Source of the DNA: UBA6522 sp963664945
GTDB taxonomy: Bacteria; Pseudomonadota; Gammaproteobacteria; Steroidobacterales; Rariloculaceae
Length of the DNA: 64,000 nt
NCBI GenBank assembly: GCA_963664945.1
Contig: OY761822.1
Coordinates: 3,348,001 to 3,412,000 of the forward strand
Direction: 5' to 3'
Shown here: one piece after another, positions 44,429-53,299 of the stretch
How the letters are laid out: every line of letters starts with the position of its first letter
Numbering within the stretch: the stretch's first letter is position 1
Position numbers and translations under genes: made by a program
Notes under the pieces: generated by a model
The model's database searches: none
Told to the model about the DNA's origin: nothing
The model's input: the letters and a program-made list of their open reading frames with translations, nothing else

Positions 44429-44569
44429 GCTAAACCGCCACAAGTGTATGGCGCGCGCCGACCAAAGGGGACATTTTAGAATTGGAGAAAAGGGGACATT
44501 TCTGCTTTGCGTTTACACTGCTGGACAGGTCTTTGTCCAACCATCGGCGTTGTGGCATGCTCCAAGTCC

Positions 44570-45091
44570 ATGAACGGCCACAGCCCCGGTAACCAGTTGA
44601 TGATCGCGGACAGCATGATCGTCCCGGAGTGCGCCTACCGTCCCGGAAGCTTTACCGGCTTGATGACCCTGTACGAGAGCAATTACATCAAGCTGTCCCA
44701 CCTGATCGCCGAATTCGACTCGTTCCCCGAGGCTCACGAAGGACTGGCGGTTTCCTCTTCGGAGGAGGACTGCGATCTCTACCTGGCGGTGAAGCGCCGG
44801 CGCCCCTACACGACGACGCTGAAGTTGACCTACCTGTTCCCGCTGGATGAGCCCGGCGCCCGTCAAGGTCGCTCGATTCCGGATCCCGACCTGTGGGTGC
44901 ACGTCTATCACGACGCCCGGCTGGTGGAGGCAAGGCGGCCCCGGCTTCAGGTCACCTCGGCGATGTTCGGCGCGACGACGCCCGCCTGGTCCAGGGAACT
45001 TGACTGGCGCTGGCAGGACAACATGATGCTGAACAAATGGCTGGACTACCTGATCACGCGCGGGCACCGGTTCTCGGCGCAGCAGTCCTGA
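44570..45091 (+). CDS. DUF1249 protein (YqiB-like)
   Basis: A 173-residue protein of a gammaproteobacterial family with no established function. Typical sequence: FTGLMTLYESNYIKLSHLI, LYLAVKRRRPYTTTLKLTYLF, DPDLWVHVYHDARLVEA and a C-terminal RWQDNMMLNKWLDYLITRGH. The ATG at 44570 is the start of homology. The IS inserted 52 bp upstream, so its native promoter may be displaced. Confidence 0.9.
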   Translation: MNGHSPGNQLMIADSMIVPECAYRPGSFTGLMTLYESNYIKLSHLIAEFDSFPEAHEGLAVSSSEEDCDLYLAVKRRRPYTTTLKLTYLFPLDEPGARQGRSIPDPDLWVHVYHDARLVEARRPRLQVTSAMFGATTPAWSRELDWRWQDNMMLNKWLDYLITRGHRFSAQQS

Positions 45092-45157
45092 CGGCCCCTG
45101 CCCCCGGGGGGGCGGGCCCCGATCAAGACATTGCGACAGAACAGGCTTGACTCGACA

Positions 45158-47257
45158 CTAGTTCGCGCGCACGGCCTCCGCGCCGGTGAAGGTGGTCCGG
45201 GACGGGGGCTCCTCCAGCGCAGCCATGTCTGCGACGATGCGTGTCGCCTGATCCAGCAGGATGTCCGGGGGATCCTCTTCGGCGAGTTCCCCCAGATCGG
45301 CGATCGGCTCCAGGCCAAGACCGGCCCGGCGCTCGTTTTCGCGCCGCAGCCTTTCCTGGTTGCGGTCCTCGAGCTCGGCCTTGCGCTGTTCCAGGTTCAA
45401 TGAAACGATTTTTCGGTCGCTCATCGATCGCTGGGCTTCAATACTGCTCACCATGAAGTTGAGGTCCGGATCGCCCAGCGCGCGTTCACTCTGCCGGGTC
45501 CGGAGCACTTCGATGGGTGCGTGGTCCTCGCGGTATACGGAGAACGGTGTTTGCTGGATTCGATCCCAGGGCAGGGCGGTATCGCGTGTACTTTCGCCGA
45601 CGCTCTCCACATCCCACGGCGATGGCAGTTCGATATCCGGGATCACGCCTCGATGCTGCGTGCTCTCGCCCGTGACCCGGTAGTACTTGCCGATGGTCAG
45701 TGTCAACTGGCCGTAATCCTCGGACCCGCGAATGAATCGGCCCAGGTCGAACAGGTTCTGAACGGACCCCTTGCCGAATGTCCGCTGGCCGATGACCACA
45801 CCGCGCTGATAATCCTGTATGGCCGCCGCAAAAATCTCCGACGCGCTGGCGCTGTGGCGGTCGACCAGCACGGCCAGCGGGCCGTCGTAGATCGCTCCGG
45901 GAATCGGGTCGTTCAGCACTTCCACGTTCCCCTGGGTTTCCCTGAGCTGAACCAGCGGACCCCGTTCGATGAACAGGCCGCTCAATTCCGCGGCTTCGCT
46001 CAAATGCCCGCCGCCGTTCTGCCTGAGGTCGATGATCAGCCCGTCGATGTTGTCGGCCATCAATTCCTCGACCAGGCGCTCCACGTCGCGGGTGGTGCTG
46101 GTGTAGTTCTCGTCGCCCCGATTGCGCGCCGCCGAGTCGAGATAGAAGCTCGGGACGTCGATGACGCCGATTTTCCTTGTCGTTGTATCCGCGGGGACTT
46201 CGATGACGCGGCTCTTGGCGGCGCCTTCGTCCATCTTCACCTTGTCGCGGACAATATCCACCACGACCTCGGGCGAACCGGGCACCGCGCCCGCCGGGAG
46301 AATCTGCAGGCGGACAACCGTTCCTCCGGGGCCGCGAATGAGTTGCACGACATCGTCCAGCCGCCAGCCGATGACGCTGACCATGTCGCCCGATGCGCCC
46401 TGGCCGACGGCCGTAATCCGGTCGTTGGGCTTGAGCCGCCCGTCTATCTCGGCAGGGCCGCCCGCAATCAGGTTCTTCACGTTGACGTAGTCGAAGTCGT
46501 CGAGCTCAAGGGTTGCGCCGATGCCGTCGTACAGCAGGCTCATGTGGATGCGCTGCTCCTCGGTGTTGCGCGGCGTGAGATAGCTGGAATGAGGGTCGAT
46601 TTCATGCGTCATCGCGTTGAGAAAGCCCTCAAACACGTCATCCGCGTTCATCTGCGCCGTCCGTCTCAGGCGCCGTTCGTAGTTGTTGCGCAGGTCCTCG
46701 GCGGCCTCTTCCCAGGAAATGTCCCGAGCCAGCATCAGCGCCAGGCCGTCGTGCTTCACCTGCTTGCGCCAGATGTCCCGGATCTCGGCCTCGGTCTGCG
46801 CCCAACCCAGATCGGTGCGGTCGAACCGGTACCACTCATCGACCGTAAAGTCGGGTTCCCCGTCAAGAAGCTCGAGCGCGTGGGTGAGGCGCTCCCGGTT
46901 TCGGTTCCGCCATAAATTGAAGATTTCGAAGACGGGCTGCAGCTCGCCGCTGCGCACGCGGTCGTCCAATTCGTATCGGTAGCCGCCGAGGCCGGTGTAA
47001 TCGGTGTGGAGAAAGTACAGGCGGTTACCGTCGAGAATGTCCAGGTAGCGGTCGAAAATTGCGGAGGAGAGCGAATTGTCGATTCGCGGGCGAGAGTAGT
47101 GGACGTCTTCGACGAAACGGCTGACACGCTGGCTGATGGCCTTGTGGTGATCGCTCATGGCCAATTCAGCCAGGGGCTCCTCGGCTGATTGGGAGCTTGT
47201 GCCTGCAAGCACAAGCCAGACTGCGCCGAGCGTCCAGGTCCGTGATATTTGCCTCAC
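45158..47257 (-). CDS. prc: Tail-specific carboxy-terminal protease
   Basis: A 699-residue periplasmic S41 protease that degrades proteins with nonpolar C-termini and regulates peptidoglycan hydrolases. A signal peptide comes first. The DUF3340-like N-domain (FDRYLDILDGNRLYFLHTDY), PDZ (GIGATLELDDFDYVNVKNLIAGGPA), and S41 core (IIDLRQNGGGHLSEAAELSG, VLVDRHSASASEIFAAAIQDY, GKGSVQNL with the Ser/Lys dyad) follow. The C-terminal helices match E. coli Prc. Length is usual (about 680). Confidence 0.95.
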   Translation of the reverse strand: MRQISRTWTLGAVWLVLAGTSSQSAEEPLAELAMSDHHKAISQRVSRFVEDVHYSRPRIDNSLSSAIFDRYLDILDGNRLYFLHTDYTGLGGYRYELDDRVRSGELQPVFEIFNLWRNRNRERLTHALELLDGEPDFTVDEWYRFDRTDLGWAQTEAEIRDIWRKQVKHDGLALMLARDISWEEAAEDLRNNYERRLRRTAQMNADDVFEGFLNAMTHEIDPHSSYLTPRNTEEQRIHMSLLYDGIGATLELDDFDYVNVKNLIAGGPAEIDGRLKPNDRITAVGQGASGDMVSVIGWRLDDVVQLIRGPGGTVVRLQILPAGAVPGSPEVVVDIVRDKVKMDEGAAKSRVIEVPADTTTRKIGVIDVPSFYLDSAARNRGDENYTSTTRDVERLVEELMADNIDGLIIDLRQNGGGHLSEAAELSGLFIERGPLVQLRETQGNVEVLNDPIPGAIYDGPLAVLVDRHSASASEIFAAAIQDYQRGVVIGQRTFGKGSVQNLFDLGRFIRGSEDYGQLTLTIGKYYRVTGESTQHRGVIPDIELPSPWDVESVGESTRDTALPWDRIQQTPFSVYREDHAPIEVLRTRQSERALGDPDLNFMVSSIEAQRSMSDRKIVSLNLEQRKAELEDRNQERLRRENERRAGLGLEPIADLGELAEEDPPDILLDQATRIVADMAALEEPPSRTTFTGAEAVRAN

Positions 47258-47355
47258 ACTGCCTCCTTTGCCTGATACGTCCCGGCTTGAGCCGGTTCGC
47301 GGATGCCTATCCTAACGAATCATCCGCGCTCTGACGATAGTTTGCCCGCCGATCG

Positions 47356-47613
47356 CTATCGCCTCCACATGCGGCGCGACAGTCGCAGAAGCTGTACGAC
47401 TCCGTACGGGCTCAACATCAGCACCAGCGCCAGGGGGCTTCCCCGGACCGCCTCCATCCAAACATCCACCGCCAGGGCCAGGACTCCACCCTCGGCCGGA
47501 TACTCGCCGACGACGGCCTGGCCCACCACGTACACGGCGCCCGGCAACAGAAATGCGCCCAGGCCCACCATCGACGCGGCCAACACCAGTTCTCGCTTGA
47601 CCGCGGGCCGCAT
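47356..47613 (-). CDS. Small membrane protein, unknown
   Basis: Not recognised. An 85-residue protein with two hydrophobic stretches: LVLAASMVGLGAFLLPGAVYVVGQAVVG and SPLALVLMLSPYGVVQLLRL, separated by an acidic loop and ending in an arginine-rich tail (RLSRRMWRR), which predicts N-in, C-in topology. It sits between the lipoprotein gene at 47648 and prc on the same strand. A GC-skewed frame and basic tail argue for a real gene, though small. Confidence 0.6.
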   Translation of the reverse strand: MRPAVKRELVLAASMVGLGAFLLPGAVYVVGQAVVGEYPAEGGVLALAVDVWMEAVRGSPLALVLMLSPYGVVQLLRLSRRMWRR

Positions 47614-47647
47614 CGTCCATCCACTTCCCGCAGCGGATTGCCGCGCG

Positions 47648-48376
47648 TCATTGCAGGTCGGGCCCGGGCACGTAACTCGTCGGTGACGTGAGAAATTGCC
47701 TCAGTTGCTCGGTCATTCCCCGGCACGCGGCCGCACGCGGACGTGCGATGAGCGGTATGGGAATGACGATGGCCGGGAGCGTGGATCGGCCCCTGAAGTC
47801 CGCGTAAATTGTCCCGGTGGAACTCAGTTCATGGATGTCCCAGACCGTGGCGTCGTAACGGGCGTCGTCTTCCCACCACGCAAGCCCCATGCATCCTGCG
47901 CCGCCCACGCCGGCTGCGCATGTGATGCCCCCTCCGCTGGCGACGCGATCGGTGGAACCGTCGAGCCAGACGAGGAAGCGCACGCCGGTGCCCTCGACGC
48001 GCTCGAAGACATCGGGTTTCTCCAGCAACTGCGACAGCTCGTCGGTGCTGAGCGGAGCCCGGGACGGTTCGAACCACGGATAGAGCTGATCTTCGAAGGC
48101 GACGGTATCGTGCACCTCCAGCCCGCCGCTTCCCTGTGCGAGGGCGTCGCTGACGCAATCCACGAAGGCGGCTTCGGTTTCGTGGGACGCATGGTGCTTG
48201 CGGGCCAAAACGACGACTTGCTCACCTTCACCGATGACCGCATCCGTGCGCTTGTAAGGCTCCATGCGCGACGAGACGCTGCAACCGGTCAGGACGCTCA
48301 CCGTAATCGCCGCCACAAGGGCATGTGTGCGGGCACTAGTTGCCGCGGCCCGCCCCAGAAGACAATGCCGACTCAT
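47648..48376 (-). CDS. Hypothetical lipoprotein
   Basis: Not recognised. A 242-residue product with a signal ending in the lipobox VLTGCS. The mature part contains EGEQVVVLARKHHASHETEAAFVDCV, DQLYPWFEPSRAPLSTDELSQLL and VRFLVWLDGSTDRV, followed by a cysteine/glycine-rich stretch GGGITCAAGVGGAGCMGL. It overlaps the upstream lipoprotein gene by 41 bp in another frame, so the two are co-translated. Probably an outer-membrane lipoprotein pair. Confidence 0.72.
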   Translation of the reverse strand: MSRHCLLGRAAATSARTHALVAAITVSVLTGCSVSSRMEPYKRTDAVIGEGEQVVVLARKHHASHETEAAFVDCVSDALAQGSGGLEVHDTVAFEDQLYPWFEPSRAPLSTDELSQLLEKPDVFERVEGTGVRFLVWLDGSTDRVASGGGITCAAGVGGAGCMGLAWWEDDARYDATVWDIHELSSTGTIYADFRGRSTLPAIVIPIPLIARPRAAACRGMTEQLRQFLTSPTSYVPGPDLQ

Positions 48377-49019
48377 TTTGCTTCTCCTCCAGCCAATATT
48401 CGACCGCGGGCTGCGCTGAAAATTCCGTGGAGATTTCGGCTCCGGCCTCGCGCATCGCGACCACCGCCGCCCGATTCAGGGCAACGCCCCGACTGCCGTG
48501 CTCCGCCTTGCCGTAGCCGGTCGCCGGCCACTCCGCTATCAACTCGCCGTCGGTATCGTACAGTCGCAGTTGATACTGCATCCAGACCTCGACGAACTGG
48601 TCCGTGCGCTGGATGGGCACGTCGAACTCGAATCTCTCCAGTTCCGGCATGATCACCGCATCGAGCCGTTGCTGTTCGCCGGCCCCCAGGGGAAGGGCGC
48701 CAACCGGTTCCGTGGCGGCGAACATCGAGCTGAACAGTTGGTTCAGCATCGAGACGTTCGCCTCGCCGAGTTGAATCGAGTAGCTGGCCTGCTGGGGAAT
48801 TTTTTCCTCGTGCAAATAGGTGGCGAATGTTTCGTCGAACAGCACGCCTACACGGACGGGAAGCTTGTCCACCAAGGGCACCGGAAAATCCGCATTGACC
48901 ACCAGCGACGTGGAACACGCGGATAATGCGGCGCACGCCGACGCGATCAACAGACATCGCACATGGCGGATTGTAGTGCCGCTCTCCATCAATCTCATTG
49001 TAAGGTCAGTACCGGCCAA
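48336..49019 (-). CDS. Hypothetical lipoprotein
   Basis: Not recognised. A 227-residue product with a lipobox LSACS near residue 34. The mature sequence KLPVRVGVLFDETFATYLHE and SYSIQLGEANVSMLNQLFSSMF resembles outer-membrane lipoproteins of unknown role; MPELERFEFDVPIQRTDQFVEVWMQYQLRLYDTDG follows. The first ATG may be too early: an internal M at residue 11 is also possible. It is upstream of, and overlaps, another lipoprotein gene. Confidence 0.75.
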   Translation of the reverse strand: MAGTDLTMRLMESGTTIRHVRCLLIASACAALSACSTSLVVNADFPVPLVDKLPVRVGVLFDETFATYLHEEKIPQQASYSIQLGEANVSMLNQLFSSMFAATEPVGALPLGAGEQQRLDAVIMPELERFEFDVPIQRTDQFVEVWMQYQLRLYDTDGELIAEWPATGYGKAEHGSRGVALNRAAVVAMREAGAEISTEFSAQPAVEYWLEEKQNESALSSGAGRGN

Positions 49020-49029
49020 AAACTAACGA

Positions 49030-49071
49030 CAACCGCAGAGAATTACGCGGCAACCGTAGAGAATTGCGCCG
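49030..49071. repeat. 21-bp imperfect tandem repeat
   Basis: CAACCGCAGAGAATTACGCGG (49030-49050) is followed directly by a copy matching 18 of 21 bases (49051-49071). It lies in the divergent promoter region between the lipoprotein and cytochrome/propeller genes, so a regulatory role is possible. Confidence 0.65.
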
Positions 49072-49254
49072 AGTTTGCAATTCTTCAGAATCCCAGGAAC
49101 GAAACTGACTCCCACTGTATCGTTTTCTGGCGGATTTGGTAAGGGTGCGTGTATCATGATTGCCCGAAATTCGGGCCTGTCGAGTTCCCGGCCGTGTCCA
49201 GGTGAAAACGAAACAGGGCGGTCTTCAACATCCGTTCAGTGGTACGGAGGCATC

Positions 49255-50496
49255 ATGATCAAATTGCGCAGTCGAATGGTTTTTCTACTCCCGGCGCTGC
49301 TGCCCGCCATGGCGCAGGGGCAGGCGGAATTGCCGGAGGGGGAAGGTGTGGAACTGATTCAGGGAGCGTGCGTGGCCTGCCACGAAGTCAACCTGATCAC
49401 CAATTCCACCGGGTATACGCATGAGCGCTGGGAGTACGTCGTGCGCACCATGATCGATCTGCCGGATCCGCTGGCCTCTGATGTCACCCAGTACCTGGCG
49501 TCGAATTTTCCCGAGACCTACGATCGGCGTCCGACATTGGTCGAAGGCGATCTTGAGGTGACGTTTCAGGAGTGGGCGGTGCCGACTCTCGGGCAGCGCC
49601 CCAGGGATCCCCTGCAAACGCCCGACGGCATGATCTGGTGGTCCGGCATGTACGCCAGCCTGGTCGGCCGGCTCGATCCCCGCACCGGCGAGATGACGGA
49701 GTTCGTGCTCGACCCGATGGCGAGGCCTCACAGCATTATCAACGACGTATCCGGCAATATCTGGTACACCGGCAACAGCAACGCCACGATCGGAATGATC
49801 GAAGCGGACACCGGCGAGATCACCGAGTACCCGATGCCGGACCCCGTTGCGCGCGACCCGCACACGCCCATCTTCACGCGTGGCGGCGACCTGTGGTTCA
49901 CGCTTCAGAACAGCAACATGATCGGGCGCCTGGTCGTGGACACCGGCGACATCCGGTTGGCCACCATGCCCACCGAGAACGCCCGGCCCTACGGGATCAA
50001 GGAAGACTCCCGCGGCATGATCTGGATTGCCAACCGGGGCGCCAACAAGATCACCAGCGTCGATCCGGATTCCTGGGAATTTCAGGAATACGAGACCCCG
50101 GGTCCTCCGCCCGGAGTGAGGTACGGGGCCTACATTCGGCGCCTGGCGATTACCAGCGACGACATGATCTGGTACGCGGATTCGGGGCGCGGGTACCTGG
50201 GCCGGCTTGATCCGAGTACCGGGGAGGTCAGGGAGTGGCCGTCGCCAAGCGGTCCTCAATCCCACCCCTACGCGATCGAAGTCGTCGATGACAAGATCTG
50301 GTACAACGAGTCATTCCAGCGACCTGATGCGCTCGTGCGATTCGACCCGGAGACCGAGCAGTTCCAGAGCTGGGCTGTTCCGTCCGGTATCGGGATAATC
50401 CGCCACATGCGCGCGACGCCGGACGGCAATCTCGTGATTCACCAGAGCAGCACGAATACGGTGGGATTGGTCATCATTCCGAAGTCCGAGAGCTAG
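49255..50496 (+). CDS. Exported cytochrome c/beta-propeller (Vgb-like) fusion
   Basis: A 413-residue periplasmic protein. A signal peptide is followed by a CxxCH haem site, CVACH at residues 39-43, with HERWEYVVRTMI as a short c-type domain. The rest is a beta-propeller of the streptogramin-lyase (Vgb) type with blades such as GMIWWSGMYASLVGRLDPRTGEM and GNIWYTGNSNATIGMI. True Vgb enzymes lack haem, so this is more likely a redox or sensor protein. GGAGG precedes the ATG at 49255. The LysR gene starts 12 bp after it. Confidence 0.82.
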   Translation: MIKLRSRMVFLLPALLPAMAQGQAELPEGEGVELIQGACVACHEVNLITNSTGYTHERWEYVVRTMIDLPDPLASDVTQYLASNFPETYDRRPTLVEGDLEVTFQEWAVPTLGQRPRDPLQTPDGMIWWSGMYASLVGRLDPRTGEMTEFVLDPMARPHSIINDVSGNIWYTGNSNATIGMIEADTGEITEYPMPDPVARDPHTPIFTRGGDLWFTLQNSNMIGRLVVDTGDIRLATMPTENARPYGIKEDSRGMIWIANRGANKITSVDPDSWEFQEYETPGPPPGVRYGAYIRRLAITSDDMIWYADSGRGYLGRLDPSTGEVREWPSPSGPQSHPYAIEVVDDKIWYNESFQRPDALVRFDPETEQFQSWAVPSGIGIIRHMRATPDGNLVIHQSSTNTVGLVIIPKSES

Positions 50497-50508
50497 CGCC
50501 AACTGCCG

Positions 50509-51465
50509 GTGATTCAGTCGCGAAAGATTCGGTATTTTCTGGCAGCCGCGGACCATCTTCACTTCAGCGCGGCGGCCGCCGAACTTCACATCAGCCAGCC
50601 TGCGCTTTCTCGAAGCGTGCACCAACTGGAAGAGCGTCTTGGAGTACCGTTGTTCGAACGCGCCGCCAAGGGCGTGGTATTGACCCGCTATGGAGAGTTG
50701 CTGGCACGACGGGCGCGGCTCATGGAACTTGAAGCCGAGCACACGCTCGCTGAAATAGATGCGATCAAGACAGGTTCGGGCGGCACGCTGCACGTGGGCG
50801 CCGGCCCGGTCTGGCTGAGGGTGTTCCTGCCCCCGGCCATCCGCGAACTGCGGCGCCACTACCCGGACTTGCAGATCGATCTCATGACCGGCGTGATCGA
50901 AACCCATTTGGCGGCTTTGATGAACGGCAGGATCGATCTTCTGTGCGGGGATCTGGATTTCCCCAATCATCCGGAGCTGCGACGAATTCATCTGATCGAT
51001 CTTCAGTTCGTCGTCATCTGCGGCGCAGACCATCCGTTGGCTCGAAAACAGGCGGTGCGAGCCGAAGACCTGGTTCGATTTCCGTGGATTGTCATGCGTG
51101 GCGACTATCTCGGCAGGAACCGTCTGGGCGCTTTCTTCACCGCTCAGGACGTGGATCCACCGAAACCGAAAATCGTGATCAGTCCGGGCGTGGAAAACTT
51201 CGGGTTTCTGACGGAAGGCGATTACCTGGCATACATACCCACCCAGGCGCTGCATGTTGCGCGCCGCTACAACTGTGTGCGCGTGGACGTGGAGAGAGCC
51301 TTCTGGAGGTCGCGCCATGGCGTGGTTTACCGCCGTGCAAAGACGCCCGAAGCGTCGGTCAACGCACTGGTTTCGGTACTGCAGCATCAACTAATGGATC
51401 GTGCCGACAGACCGATTCGGGCCGTGTCGTCGGTTGAACAGATATTGGAGGAACGTCAAGCATGA
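50509..51465 (+). CDS. LysR-family transcriptional regulator
   Basis: A 318-residue regulator. HTH: RKIRYFLAAADHLHFSAAAA, ELHISQPALSRSVHQLEERLGVPLFERAAKGV. The effector domain contains LHVGAGPVWLRVFLPPAIRELRRHYPDL. GTG start at 50509. Its stop overlaps the ATG of the following DUF6152-like gene (ATGA), paralleling the hutC arrangement at 11.5 kb. It probably controls this cluster. Confidence 0.93.
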   Translation: MIQSRKIRYFLAAADHLHFSAAAAELHISQPALSRSVHQLEERLGVPLFERAAKGVVLTRYGELLARRARLMELEAEHTLAEIDAIKTGSGGTLHVGAGPVWLRVFLPPAIRELRRHYPDLQIDLMTGVIETHLAALMNGRIDLLCGDLDFPNHPELRRIHLIDLQFVVICGADHPLARKQAVRAEDLVRFPWIVMRGDYLGRNRLGAFFTAQDVDPPKPKIVISPGVENFGFLTEGDYLAYIPTQALHVARRYNCVRVDVERAFWRSRHGVVYRRAKTPEASVNALVSVLQHQLMDRADRPIRAVSSVEQILEERQA

Positions 51466-52475
51466 GAGCCGGAATTTCAGCGGTGTGTTTGTTGCTCGTG
51501 CCGGTTGTCGGTACCGGGCACCATTCCAGGGCCGAGTTTGCCGCGTCGGTGGAGGAAATCGCAGGGGAAATCGTCAGCGCCAGGTGGACCAACCCTCATC
51601 CGGAAATCACCTTGAGAGCCGACCTGGCAGACGGCGGCGAGGAACAGTTGCAGATTCAGGTCTACGGCGCGGCAAATAACCTGAGACAGGCGGGCGTGAC
51701 CGATGAACTGTTCGAAATCGGCGATCGGATCACGGTCGTCGGCCGGCGATCGACGCGCCGGCCCGGGCTGGTGCTGGGTACCCACTTGTTGCTCGGCGAT
51801 GGCCGGCAGGCGATCCTGTCGCGTGCGCTGCAACCCTACGGGTCGAGAGAAGTCGTTGGCGGCCTGGACGCTTTCCTGGCGAATGCCTCGGGGCTTGCCG
51901 ATGCAGCGGCCGAGAATCGCGGTTTTTTCAGAGTCTGGAGCATCACACCCGGTAGCGGTGGGGAAGGGGTGACGGCGCATCGCCCGTTGACCGACGCCGC
52001 AAGGGTCGCGATGGAGGCGTTCGACCAGGAAAATAGCTGGATAGGCCGCGGTGAGGCGCCCGGAATGCCGGCATTCATGCACAGCCGGAATCACTTCGAG
52101 TTCATCGACCGGGGCGACAGCATCCGATACGAGCAGCCGGTCTTCGGCGTTGTACGCACCATTCACCTGGATTCGGCGGAAGGCCCCGAAGTTCAGCCGC
52201 ATTCCCTTCTCGGATACTCGGTCGGCGAGGTGGACGGCGGTACGCTGATGGTCGAAACGACCCGGATCAACTGGCCCTATCTGAACCGGACGGGTATTCC
52301 GATCAGCGAAGACGCGCGCATCGTCGAATTGTTTACGCTGAGCGACGATCAGGCTCGACTGGACTATCACATGACCGTCATCGACCCGGTGAACTTCACC
52401 GAACCGGCGACCTATTCGCGCCATTGGGTTGCGCTGGAAAATCCTCCGCCGGAGGAACGGTTTACGCCGGACTAG
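51462..52475 (+). CDS. Exported DUF6152-like two-domain protein lacking the conserved cysteines
   Basis: Function unknown. A 337-residue paralogue with a signal ending near VGTG before HHS, N-module ARWTNPHPEITL, and C-module APGMPAFMH, VVRTIHLD, LGYSVGEVDGGTLMVETTRIN and VIDPVNFTEP. Other paralogues have a cysteine just before GMP and another in a terminal YxC; here both are absent (RGEAPGMP; end ERFTPD). It is translationally coupled to the LysR gene. Confidence 0.78.
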   Translation: MRAGISAVCLLLVPVVGTGHHSRAEFAASVEEIAGEIVSARWTNPHPEITLRADLADGGEEQLQIQVYGAANNLRQAGVTDELFEIGDRITVVGRRSTRRPGLVLGTHLLLGDGRQAILSRALQPYGSREVVGGLDAFLANASGLADAAAENRGFFRVWSITPGSGGEGVTAHRPLTDAARVAMEAFDQENSWIGRGEAPGMPAFMHSRNHFEFIDRGDSIRYEQPVFGVVRTIHLDSAEGPEVQPHSLLGYSVGEVDGGTLMVETTRINWPYLNRTGIPISEDARIVELFTLSDDQARLDYHMTVIDPVNFTEPATYSRHWVALENPPPEERFTPD

Positions 52476-52614
52476 CGGGTCACCTACAGCTGATCGCCCG
52501 CAGCCGGTCATCCACCGATGCGGCGGCATTTTCGCGAGCCCGTGGGATTGTCTGCGGCGACTCGCCCGGTCGCGGCCAGCGCTGGATGCGACCGGGCGCT
52601 CGGCGATCAGTCGA

Positions 52615-53214
52615 TCAGGACTCCGGGTCGACCCGTTGCGCTTCCACCGTCAGCAGCAGGTTGACGTACATGAAAAATCCGTTTTCCTTGCCGTAGCTCA
52701 CACCGAAATCATCGCGATTGAACGTGGCCGTGGCGTCGGCGCCGCATATCTCCACGCCCGTTCGATGGTGAGGCTGACACTGAAAGCGCTCGATCTGAAG
52801 CCGTAACGGCCGGGTGATGCCGTGCAGCGTCAGTTCTCCCTCCACGGCGGCCGGCACGCCCGTTCGCCCGAACTCGGAGAAGGCGCCCGTGTAGGTCGCA
52901 GTGGGGTACCGCGCCACGTCGAGGATATCCTCGGCCTTGGCGTGGTCGGTCATTTCGTCCAGCCCGAAGTTGATCGAGTCCATGTCCATGGTCATCTCTA
53001 CCGTGCCGGTGCGGGCTTCGCGGTCGAGGATGATCGTGCCGGACGAGCGCTCGATCTTGCCTCGCCAGACCGAGAGTCCGCCCTGGTGGTCGGCTTCGAA
53101 CGCGGGAAACGTATGCCGCGGGTCGACCTGGTAAACGACGGGTTCAGCGGCGGCCGGCACTGCAGCCAGCGCGCACGCGATTCCCAAAATTTGAAGTGCT
53201 CGTGTCGCGTTCAT
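52615..53214 (-). CDS. YceI-family periplasmic protein
   Basis: A 199-residue exported lipocalin-like protein, often binding isoprenoid or fatty compounds. Signal peptide, then YQVDPRHTFPAFEADHQGG, TMDMDSINFGLDEMTDHAK, AEDILDVARYPTATYTG and a C-terminal NRDDFGVSYGKENG-like stretch. Length fits the family (about 190). It follows the NHL gene on the same strand at an 85-bp interval. Confidence 0.92.
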   Translation of the reverse strand: MNATRALQILGIACALAAVPAAAEPVVYQVDPRHTFPAFEADHQGGLSVWRGKIERSSGTIILDREARTGTVEMTMDMDSINFGLDEMTDHAKAEDILDVARYPTATYTGAFSEFGRTGVPAAVEGELTLHGITRPLRLQIERFQCQPHHRTGVEICGADATATFNRDDFGVSYGKENGFFMYVNLLLTVEAQRVDPES

Positions 53215-53299
53215 CGTCGACGTATCTCCTTATCGAGTGGAACAGGTTCCGCCCTGTCGGTTCCGGGCGCTGAAGATGATCGATTCGCTATTCCGGCCT

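Larger units (their letters stand above)
42996..44517 (+). mobile_element. Intact IS1202-family (ISNCY-type) insertion sequence
   Basis: Inner inverted ends of about 38 bp (43013-43050 and 44463-44500) each contain two copies of TGTCCCCTTT. Weaker matching continues outward to TGTAAGCCC on the left and GCGTTTACA on the right. The element is flanked by direct repeats CTGCTGGACAGGTCTT (42981-42996 and 44518-44533), a 15-16 bp target duplication; one T is ambiguous. It carries one transposase gene and a strong hairpin near its right end. Confidence 0.88.
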
